This document shows, piece after piece, positions 1 through 5,366 of a DNA stretch of 6,516 bases. The position numbers were made by a program, and so were the translations under genes. Source of the DNA: Thermoflexales bacterium (lineage in GTDB: Bacteria > Chloroflexota > Anaerolineae > B4-G1); contig SKQX01000186.1 of the NCBI GenBank assembly GCA_007118795.1, positions 1 through 6,516 of the forward strand. The letters run 5' to 3'. The notes below the pieces were generated by a model. It was not told the DNA's origin. It worked only from the letters and a program-made list of their open reading frames with translations, and searched no databases. Position 1 is the first letter of the stretch. Every line of letters starts with the position of its first letter.

Positions 1-49
1 ACTCCGACAGCTGATGGAGCCAGAGGAGCAAGTGGCTGGCGCTTCGTAA
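1..49 (+). CDS. C-terminal end of an unidentified upstream gene (partial)
   Basis: Reading from base 2, there is an open frame of 15 codons ending LRQLMEPEEQVAGAS and a TAA stop at 47-49. The residue mix (acidic and hydrophilic, with no rare codons) suits a protein C-terminus. A hairpin starts at the last base of the stop codon, as expected at a gene end. The fragment is too short to identify a family, and a chance open frame cannot be excluded. Confidence 0.4.
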   Translation, partial: LRQLMEPEEQVAGAS

Positions 50-76
50 CCGGTGTTCCGCCGGCCCCGCACCGGT
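49..76 (+). terminator. Hairpin directly after the upstream stop codon
   Basis: ACCGGTG (49-55) and CACCGGT (70-76) are perfect 7-bp inverted repeats around a 14-nt C-rich loop. The stem begins on the final base of the upstream TAA. There is no T-tract after it, so if it ends transcription it is not a classical intrinsic terminator; it may instead protect the 3' end of the message. Confidence 0.35.
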
Positions 77-93
77 GAACCACACGACTCATC

Positions 94-154
94 GCGGCGC
101 CCCGGAGTGGGAAGACTCTGCCCAGCGCCCTTCCCACTCCCACCGCCGCGCCGC
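94..154. repeat. Long two-part inverted repeat upstream of lon
   Basis: GGAGTGGGAAG (104-114) pairs perfectly with CTTCCCACTCC (130-140) over 11 bp with a 15-nt loop. Beyond a small internal loop, GCGGCGC (94-100) pairs with GCGCCGC (148-154). The combined stem would be very stable. It sits between the putative upstream gene end and the lon leader, and no T-run follows. It could be a second transcription-attenuating hairpin that insulates lon from the upstream unit, or a structured part of a long lon leader. Confidence 0.45.
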
Positions 155-184
155 AGCCGTTCTGGCTGACGGAGAAAGAGCGGG

Positions 185-285
185 CCCCGCAGGTTCTAAT
201 ACCCTTCCTATCCCCCGCAAACACCTTTCCTATACTCACGTACCATAATTCCTCCACGTGCGCATGTAGTGCTATGCGAAATAGA
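185..285 (+). promoter_or_regulatory. lon: Candidate lon promoter region (weak)
   Basis: This stretch is clearly more AT-rich than its surroundings. It contains possible -10 boxes TATACT (231-236) and CATAAT (244-249), but I see no good TTGACA-like -35 at 16-18 bp spacing for either. The heptamer TTCCTAT occurs twice, at 205-211 and 227-233, exactly 22 bp apart (about two helical turns), which could be an activator site. No CIRCE, HAIR or CtsR-type heat-shock operator was recognised. The promoter location is inferred mostly from composition and position. Confidence 0.3.
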
Positions 286-312
286 GACGCTTCTCGTCTC
301 AGATTTGAGGTG
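284..312 (+). promoter_or_regulatory. lon: Two mutually exclusive hairpins over the lon ribosome-binding site
   Basis: GAGACG (284-289) and CGTCTC (295-300) form a perfect 6-bp stem with loop CTTCT. The same 3' arm can instead pair downstream: 295-301 (CGTCTCA) with 306-312 (TGAGGTG), a 7-bp stem with two G-U pairs and loop GATT. That second stem buries the Shine-Dalgarno GAGG (307-310), which lies 7 nt before the ATG. The first stem would free the ribosome-binding site and the second would hide it. The pairing is visible in the sequence; any role as a switch or thermosensor is inference. Confidence 0.4.
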
Positions 313-317
313 CTTTT

Positions 318-2786
318 ATGTTACAGTCCCTGATTCAGAATAAAGACGATGAGATGGTCGTGGGCGCCGATCTACCCCACGAACTCCCTGTGTTGCCTTT
401 GCGCAACGTGGTGGCTTTCCCGCACACGCTGCTGCCGCTGAGCATCGGTATCCCGCGGTCCGTTCAACTGCTGGAGGACGCGGTCGACGCCGAGCGATTG
501 GTGGTTCTGACCGCTATGACCGATCCGTCCGTGGAGGAGCCCGGTCCCGACGGTGTTCACCCCGTGGGGACTTTGGCCCGCATTGAGCAGGTGGTCCGCC
601 TGGAGGATGACGAGCACGCCAAGTATCAGATGATCGCGCGCGGTATCCGCCGCGTTCAGATCACCGATTGGTTGGCCCAGGAACCCTATCTCAAGGCCCA
701 CGTCGAGCTGATCCCTGAGCGGATCGGCAGCGAGACCGAGGTTGAGGCGCTTCGTCGCGAGCTGCTCACCCTGGCCCGGCGTGTCGCATCCTATTTCCCG
801 CAGGTGCCGGAAGAGGCCATCGAGATGCTCGATCAGATCGCCGAGCCAGATGTCCTCCTCTACGCCCTCGCGTCAAACCTTCACCTGGATGTGGGGCACG
901 CGCAGGAGGTCCTGTCGGCTGAGGATCTGACCGACCAGATGCGCGCGCTGATGCGCGTCATGCAGCGCGAGTTGGAGGTTCTGGAGGTCAGCGAGGAGAT
1001 CCGAGAGGAAGCCCAGACCGAGATGGAGAAGACGCAGCGTGAGTATTACCTGCGTCAGCAGCTCAAAGCCATCCAGAAGGAGCTGGGTGAGGACGAAGAG
1101 GGCTCCGAGGCCGCCGTCTACCGCCAGAGGCTCGAAGACGCCGATCTGCCCGAAGAGGCGCAGAAGGAAGCCGAGCGAGAGCTCGACCGGCTGGCTCAGC
1201 TCCATCCTCAGTCGGCCGAGGTGGGCGTCATCAAGACCTACTTGGACTGGCTGCTGGAGCTGCCGTGGAATGAGCTATCACCGGACAGCCTTGATCTCGG
1301 TCACGCGGAGGATGTGTTGGACGAGGATCACTACGGTCTCGAAAAGGTCAAGGAGCGCATCCTGGAGTTCCTGGCGGTGCGTAAGCTGCACCAGGAAAGG
1401 GACGTTGAGAGCCCTGAGGAGTACGCTTCGGCGATTCTCTGCTTCGTGGGCCCGCCGGGTGTGGGCAAGACCAGTTTGGGCCGCTCCATCGCCCGGGCGA
1501 TGGAACGTAAGTTCACCCGTATGAGTCTGGGTGGGCTGCGGGATGAGGCCGAGATCCGCGGGCACCGGCGCACCTACATCGGTGCCATGCCGGGCCGGAT
1601 CATTCAGGCCCTCAAGCGCGTCGGCACCCGCAATCCGATCTTCATGCTCGACGAGATCGACAAGGTCAGTTCTAGCTGGCGTGGCGACCCTGCCAGCGCT
1701 CTGCTCGAGGTCTTCGACCCCCAACAGAACCACGCGTTCCGCGACCACTACCTGGACCTGGACTTCGATCTCAGTGATGTCTTCTTCATCACCACGGCCA
1801 ACACTCTAAGCACCATACCACCGGCCCTCCAGGACCGCATGGAGGTCATCGAGATCGACGGCTACACCGAGTACGAGAAGGTCCAGATCGCTAAGGGCTA
1901 TCTTGTCCCGCGTCAGATCCGGGCCAACGGCCTGGAGCCGCACGAGGTCGAGTTCTCTGAGGAGGGTCTGCGGGCCATCATTCGCGAGTACACGCGGGAG
2001 GCGGGCGTGCGCAACCTGGAGCGGGAGATCGGTCGAGCCCTGCGCAAGGTAGCGATGAACGTCGCCCGGTGCCCGGCCGATGCCGCGACCTGCGCCGTCG
2101 TCCTGGACGGGGAGAGGGTGCGCGACTACCTCGGCAAGCCCCGGTATCGCGACGAGGCGCAGCTACGCACCGAGCTTCCGGGAGTGGCCACGGGCTTGGC
2201 CTGGACGCCCACCGGCGGGCGAGTCCTCTTCGTCGAGGCCCGGGCTATGGAGGGCAAGGACAACCTTCTGCTGACCGGCCAGTTGGGCGACGTCATGAAG
2301 GAGTCCGCCCGCATCGCCCTCAGCTACGTGCAGGGCGAGTTGGAGCGTCTCGGACTTTCCAAGGACGCTCTGGAGGACAAGACGGTCCATCTCCACGTTC
2401 CCGCCGGCGCCATCCCGAAGGATGGACCGTCCGCTGGGGTCACGCTGGTAGCTGCGCTCATCTCTGTGCTTACTGACCGTCCAGTTCGGGAGGACGTCGG
2501 GATGACCGGAGAGGTGACCCTTCAGGGTCGGGTGCTGCCCGTGGGCGGAATCAAGCAGAAGGTCCTGGCGGCTCATCGTCGCGGCCTCGGTACAGTGATT
2601 CTCCCCAAGGCCAACGAGGTCGATCTGGACGAGATCCCCGAGGAGATCCGGGACGAGCTCAGATTCGAGCTGGTGGACCACGTCGACGAGGTGCTCCAGC
2701 TTGCCTTCCCATCCCAGCTCGATCTCGAGTCAGCTTCCATTGGCTCCAACGGCCGGGAGAGGGAGCTGGCAGAAGCGCTGTCGTAA
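318..2786 (+). CDS. lon: ATP-dependent endopeptidase La (Lon protease), LonA type
   Basis: Cytosolic AAA+ serine protease that unfolds and degrades misfolded proteins and specific regulators. At 822 residues it has the normal length for a bacterial LonA and appears intact. The N-terminal substrate-recognition domain starts with LPVLPLRNVVAFP (23-35). A charged coiled-coil segment covers about 205-300, including REYYLRQQLKAIQKELGE. The AAA+ module has Walker A GPPGVGKT (378-385) and Walker B IFMLDEID (441-448). The C-terminal protease domain has the catalytic serine in PKDGPSAG (Ser705) and the catalytic lysine in GGIKQK (Lys748), spaced 43 residues apart as in E. coli Lon (Ser679/Lys722). The ATG start is supported by GAGG 7 nt upstream; another Met at codon 13 lacks this support. 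The gene appears monocistronic, with its own leader and a strong hairpin 18 bp after the stop. Lon genes are often heat-induced, but no known heat-shock operator is visible here. Confidence 0.98.
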   Translation: MLQSLIQNKDDEMVVGADLPHELPVLPLRNVVAFPHTLLPLSIGIPRSVQLLEDAVDAERLVVLTAMTDPSVEEPGPDGVHPVGTLARIEQVVRLEDDEHAKYQMIARGIRRVQITDWLAQEPYLKAHVELIPERIGSETEVEALRRELLTLARRVASYFPQVPEEAIEMLDQIAEPDVLLYALASNLHLDVGHAQEVLSAEDLTDQMRALMRVMQRELEVLEVSEEIREEAQTEMEKTQREYYLRQQLKAIQKELGEDEEGSEAAVYRQRLEDADLPEEAQKEAERELDRLAQLHPQSAEVGVIKTYLDWLLELPWNELSPDSLDLGHAEDVLDEDHYGLEKVKERILEFLAVRKLHQERDVESPEEYASAILCFVGPPGVGKTSLGRSIARAMERKFTRMSLGGLRDEAEIRGHRRTYIGAMPGRIIQALKRVGTRNPIFMLDEIDKVSSSWRGDPASALLEVFDPQQNHAFRDHYLDLDFDLSDVFFITTANTLSTIPPALQDRMEVIEIDGYTEYEKVQIAKGYLVPRQIRANGLEPHEVEFSEEGLRAIIREYTREAGVRNLEREIGRALRKVAMNVARCPADAATCAVVLDGERVRDYLGKPRYRDEAQLRTELPGVATGLAWTPTGGRVLFVEARAMEGKDNLLLTGQLGDVMKESARIALSYVQGELERLGLSKDALEDKTVHLHVPAGAIPKDGPSAGVTLVAALISVLTDRPVREDVGMTGEVTLQGRVLPVGGIKQKVLAAHRRGLGTVILPKANEVDLDEIPEEIRDELRFELVDHVDEVLQLAFPSQLDLESASIGSNGRERELAEALS

Positions 2787-2804
2787 ACCGCGGCGGTGAC
2801 GATC

Positions 2805-2833
2805 AAGCCCCCAGGGCCACGCCCTGGGGGCTT
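2805..2833 (+). terminator. lon transcription terminator
   Basis: A perfect 13-bp stem, AAGCCCCCAGGGC (2805-2817) with GCCCTGGGGGCTT (2821-2833), has a 3-nt loop (CAC). It begins 18 bp after the lon stop. The stem ends in TT but continues GTGCTATC, so the U-tract is very short. The flanking AA/TT pairs could let it work in both directions. Confidence 0.75.
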
Positions 2834-3292
2834 GTGCTATCGCAGGCACCACGGGCATCCCTGTTCGAAACGGCTCAGGCCGGGCCCTCTGCGCCCCTGT
2901 TCCCCCGACTTCCTCCCGCAGATACGTGAATGGTCTCCAGAGTCCACGGTCACCATCCTCCGCGGGAACGCCCTTCTTGACGTCAGGGTTTGTCATTCTC
3001 AGACCCATCTGCTGCTTGCCTTTCCACGCTCGTGGGATCACGTGGAAACCCGCCGGCAGACGCCGGCAGACGCGGGCCGACGCCGGCCGATCAAGTTTCT
3101 GAACACCCTTGGGCGAAATCTGCCGCTTAACCGACCCGGATTCACGCAGCATTGGTTCTACTGAAGAAGAGTCATCCACTGGCCGCCGGCGGGGCACAAC
3201 GATCCAATAGCGGACTCCTGGTTGTCGCCATCCCTACTAACAGGCCTCCCGCTGGGCCGGGGCCAGGCGCCATACCCCGGTGGCGGAGGCGT
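2834..3292. other. Gene-free spacer with hairpins and short repeats
   Basis: I found no credible gene here. The open frames on either strand have no start with a ribosome-binding site, no recognisable domain, and run across the lon terminator or the lon 3' end. Structured elements seen are an 8-bp inverted repeat TTTCCACG (3021-3028)/CGTGGAAA (3041-3048), inside which CCACG-CT-CGTGG (3024-3035) can form an alternative stem, and the 10-bp tandem repeat at 3051-3090. No tRNA, rRNA or known small RNA signature was recognised. Confidence 0.55.
3051..3090. repeat. Four tandem copies of a 10-bp GC-rich unit
   Basis: The units are CGCCGGCAGA (3051-3060), an identical copy (3061-3070), CGCGGGCCGA (3071-3080) and CGCCGGCCGA (3081-3090). 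The period is close to one turn of the DNA helix. No gene overlaps it convincingly. It is probably a replication-slippage microsatellite and may vary in copy number between strains. Confidence 0.8.
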
Positions 3293-3317
3293 CTGGGACT
3301 CCTCTCAGGAGACCCAG
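3293..3317. repeat. Hairpin near the start of the repeat family
   Basis: CTGGG (3293-3297) pairs with CCCAG (3313-3317) and CTCCT (3299-3303) with AGGAG (3307-3311), separated by a single A-A mismatch, with loop CTC. It lies about 20 bp before the first copy of the diverged long repeat. It lacks a T-tract, so I do not call it a terminator. Confidence 0.5.
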
Positions 3318-3943
3318 CTTCTCATCGCAAGGACCGTATGAGCGCGAAGATCAGAAAACCCTGCTTGAATGGTCGCTCCCCTTGCGCCGGGGCCTGCGCT
3401 CGTCGGCAACCACAGGTCCCCCGTCTGGTCGTCCTCTTCCTTCCTGTCTCTAGCACGCCGGTCTGAGACCCCTTGTCCTATCTGTCGGCACTCTCGCTCG
3501 GTCTTCCAGGGTACGGCAGCGGTACCTGCCCTCAACCCGAGGACCACATTCTTGTCGTTCCCGTGACCAGCCCTGGGTAGAATCACACCGTTGTCCAGAG
3601 ATGCCCTCCGACAGACGTCAGTTTCGGCCTGCACCCATCTCGACCGAGCATCGGTCACCATGAGTGCGAAGCTAACAAACCCAACGTACTAACCCAGCCC
3701 TTCTTGACCAGTTCCGCCTCACCCGCGGCAGTGGTTCTGGCGTCGGTCGGTCCCCCCGGGGCCTTCCCAGCGGCGGCAGGGCGTGTCCCGATCCGGGGTT
3801 CTACACTCTCGTCGTCCAGGCGACCGGCGCTTGGCAAGATCGCGTCGGTGTCCGGAGAGAGCCTGCGAAAAATGTGGGTTTCGGCCTGCTCGCATCTCGA
3901 CCAAGTGCCGGTCACTTTGCGCGCGAAGATTACATGGCCGCGG

Positions 3944-4101
3944 ACCCCACCCCAGGAGCACTTGTTTTAGACCTTTGAGGTTTTCGCGCGGCCTGTCAAG
4001 ACCCGAAAACGCCTTCAGCGGGCACCGAAAAGCGTGCTGCGAGGTGTCAATCGAAACCTCAAAGGTCTCTGGCGCCAGAACCCTTGCTCCTGGACCCCAC
4101 C
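3944..4101. mobile_element. MITE-like palindromic insertion with 8-bp target duplication
   Basis: The element body is 3952-4093 (142 bp). Its ends are perfect 9-bp inverted repeats, CCAGGAGCA (3952-3960) and TGCTCCTGG (4085-4093). The directly repeated octamer ACCCCACC lies on both sides (3944-3951 and 4094-4101); the identical flank can be read as up to 11 bp, depending on where the ends are set. Inside are perfect 15-bp inverted arms AGACCTTTGAGGTTT (3969-3983) and AAACCTCAAAGGTCT (4054-4068). If the element plus one flank copy (150 bp) is removed, the host sequence from 3917 to the TTGACC at 4111 aligns with the sister copy (3660-3709) with no gap, as expected for an insertion. It is too short to encode a transposase, so it would be non-autonomous. 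Confidence 0.7.
4068..4079. repeat. Perfect 12-bp palindrome inside the insertion
   Basis: TCTGGCGCCAGA is its own reverse complement. It lies only in the right half, between the 15-bp inner arm and the 9-bp end repeat, and has no partner on the left. It could be a protein-binding site or an extra cruciform arm; no family was recognised. Confidence 0.6.
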
Positions 4102-4110
4102 CAGCCGCTC

Positions 4111-4139
4111 TTGACCGGGTCTGGACCAAGTGCTATAGT
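4111..4139 (+). promoter_or_regulatory. Sigma70-type promoter of the PIG-L deacetylase gene
   Basis: The -35 box TTGACC (4111-4116) and -10 box TATAGT (4134-4139) are separated by 17 bp, each one or two bases from consensus. Transcription would start near 4146. An inverted repeat GTAGC-CGC-GCTAC (4138-4150) overlaps the end of the -10 box and the expected start, a typical repressor-site position, though it could also form a small hairpin. The -35 region is shared with the second copy of the upstream repeat (TTGACC at 3704-3709), so it appears to derive from that repeat. Confidence 0.75.
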
Positions 4140-4161
4140 AGCCGCGCTACGGAAATCCACC

Positions 4162-4177
4162 AAGGAGACTACCCGTG
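4162..4177 (+). promoter_or_regulatory. Strong ribosome-binding site deciding a GTG start
   Basis: AAGGAG (4162-4167) is followed by a 7-nt spacer and GTG (4175-4177). This optimal site favours GTG over the ATG at codon 7, which lies too far from it and would leave the protein starting only five residues before the AHPDDE motif. Confidence 0.85.
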
Positions 4178-4990
4178 ATCGATTCGAAGCTGATGGCAGT
4201 ATTTGCCCATCCCGACGACGAGGCCTTCGGCACTGGAGGCATCCTGAGCAAGTACGCTGAAGCGGGCTGTGACGTCTACCTGGTTACTGCCACACGGGGC
4301 GAGGCCGGCCAGATCGCTGAAGACGACCTGGCGACCCACGCCGACCTTCCCTTCGTGCGGGAGCAGGAGCTCCGCTGTGCCTGTGAAATCTATGGCATCC
4401 ACCCCCCGCGCTTTCTCGACTACGCGGACGGCCTGCTGCCCCTCATCCATCAAGGCCAGGCGGTGGGGAAAGTAGTACGTCTCATCCGCGAGCTCAAGCC
4501 TCAGGTCGTCGTCACCTTCGGACCCGACGGAATCTACGGCCACTACGACCACATCGCCGTGCACCGCTGGACCACCATAGCTGTCGAGCTGGCCGCTGAC
4601 GCCACCTGCTTCCCCCATCACGTCAATGAGAGGTGCGAACCCCATCAGGTCAGCAAACTGTACTACCGCGTGATATTGGAGGAGCAGATCCAGGCCATGA
4701 GAGAGAGGGGAGAACCCGCGGCCATGATGATGGATGGTGTTCCTTTCTCCTTCGTTGGCCCGCCTATGGCGGAGATCACCACCGTCATCGATGTGAGCCA
4801 GTACGTGGAGCACAAGCTCCGGGCTATCCGGTGTCACGCCACCCAAGTCGGGCGGGGGAGCCGCTTCTCTGATGTCTCCGCTGACGCGCAGGAGGATCCC
4901 CTCCTTGCCCAAGAGCACTTCGTTCTGGCCCGCTCCCGGGTCGGCTGGCCCGCCGGAGTCGAGGCCGATCTGTTCGACCGGCTCCGATAG
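4175..4990 (+). CDS. PIG-L/LmbE family zinc-dependent N-deacetylase
   Basis: Predicted cytosolic metal-dependent deacetylase of 271 residues, in the size range of single-domain PIG-L/LmbE enzymes. Members remove acetyl groups from N-acetylglucosamine-type substrates, for example in the MshB and BshB steps of mycothiol and bacillithiol synthesis. The signature AHPDDE is at 11-16, giving zinc ligands His12 and Asp15 and catalytic base Asp14. The second metal motif GHYDHIAVHR (122-131) supplies His126. CHATQ (220-224) corresponds to the conserved C-terminal His region of the family. No signal peptide or membrane segment is visible. It has its own promoter and strong ribosome-binding site and no co-directional neighbour within the window, so it seems to be transcribed alone. 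The substrate cannot be told from this window: no thiol-biosynthesis gene is nearby, and a detoxification or glycan role is equally possible. Confidence 0.92.
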   Translation: MIDSKLMAVFAHPDDEAFGTGGILSKYAEAGCDVYLVTATRGEAGQIAEDDLATHADLPFVREQELRCACEIYGIHPPRFLDYADGLLPLIHQGQAVGKVVRLIRELKPQVVVTFGPDGIYGHYDHIAVHRWTTIAVELAADATCFPHHVNERCEPHQVSKLYYRVILEEQIQAMRERGEPAAMMMDGVPFSFVGPPMAEITTVIDVSQYVEHKLRAIRCHATQVGRGSRFSDVSADAQEDPLLAQEHFVLARSRVGWPAGVEADLFDRLR

Positions 4991-5037
4991 CCATTGACTC
5001 CCCTGGCTCAAGCGGAAATCCTACCACTCCCACCACT

Positions 5038-5292
5038 CCTCTCGTCTCGGGCTCGTACCCCTCTCCCCCCTGGGGGAGAGGCTGGGTGAGGGGGCGACAG
5101 CCCGAAGCGAGCGCCGCCATCCTCTCGTCCCGGGCCCTTACTCCTCTCCCCCTTGGGGGAGAGGCTGGGTGAGGGGTCGAGAGCCCGAAGCGAGCGCCGC
5201 CATCCTCTTGTCCCGGGCCCTTACTCCTCTCCCCCTTGGGGGAGAGGCTGGGTGAGGGGGCGACAGCCCAAGGCCAGCGCCAACACCGCCAT
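5038..5292. repeat. Three tandem copies of an 83-bp hairpin repeat between convergent genes
   Basis: Copies lie at 5038-5120, 5121-5203 and 5204-5292, the last with a 6-bp insertion near its end. Each contains the perfect 10-bp stem CCTCTCCCCC / GGGGGAGAGG with a 2-nt loop (5060-5081, 5143-5164 and 5226-5247), followed by CTGGGTGAGGGG. Copies 2 and 3 are nearly identical; copy 1 differs slightly more. This resembles REP-like CTCTCCC..GGGAGAG elements common between genes in many GC-rich bacteria. The array separates the end of the PIG-L gene from the end of the opposing MBL gene, so the hairpins could act as a bidirectional transcription stop. There is no T-tract, and that role is inferred. 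Confidence 0.85.
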
Positions 5293-5366
5293 GTTCAGCC
5301 CCTGCCCCGGTCATCTTAGTAGCCGGAACACCGCGAGCTCCCTTTCTCGACACCTACGCCCCCCTC

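Larger units (their letters stand above)
3338..4120. repeat. Three diverged copies of a ~250-320 bp intergenic repeat
   Basis: Copies start at the shared motif ATGAGCGCGAAG (3338), ATGAGTGCGAAG (3660) and TTGCGCGCGAAG (3917). Copy 1 is ~322 bp, with about 65 bp extra in its middle. Copy 2 is 257 bp. Copy 3 is cut short at about 4120. The best-kept block, 3542-3661 against 3799-3918, aligns without gaps at 83 of 120 bases by hand count (~69%), and includes TCGAGATG and CAGGCCGAAAC on the minus strand. Open minus-strand frames with related sequence (starting RSRW.QAETDVCRRAS and WSRCEQAETHIFRRLS) span the block. However, the differences between copies look close to neutral: about 5 of 17 single-base codon changes are silent. 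I therefore read it as a decaying non-coding or ex-coding repeat family rather than live genes. Copy 3 carries an inserted element. Confidence 0.65.

Noticed and set aside
2796..3164. 122-codon plus-strand open frame after lon
   Set aside because: Its start lies just before the lon terminator hairpin, which it would have to translate; no ribosome-binding site and a Pro/Arg-rich product without motifs.
2730..3197. 155-codon minus-strand open frame overlapping the lon 3' end
   Set aside because: It runs antisense through lon and its terminator, has no recognisable domain and a low-complexity Arg/Pro-rich composition typical of chance frames in GC-rich DNA.
3305..3915. Two minus-strand frames (3305-3661 and 3655-3915) with related sequences
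   Set aside because: The resemblance comes from the underlying DNA repeat. By hand count the silent fraction of differences is near neutral, and no ribosome-binding site was evident, so they are not called as genes.
2834..4174. tRNA or other known structured RNA in the gene desert
   Set aside because: No cloverleaf, T-loop GTTCRA context or recognised riboswitch or RNase P/6S/tmRNA signature could be matched by eye.
4169..5011. 280-codon frame antisense to the PIG-L gene
   Set aside because: It is the shadow of a gene with clear AHPDDE and GHYDH motifs; the antisense product shows no family features.
5038..5292. CRISPR array
   Set aside because: Repeats are contiguous 83-bp units with no unique spacers and no cas genes; the pattern is tandem duplication of a hairpin element.
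5138..5353. Minus-strand frame giving PLTQPLPQGGE-type peptides (also at 4824-5120)
   Set aside because: These peptides are a known spurious translation of the CTCTCCC..GGGAGAG hairpin repeats.
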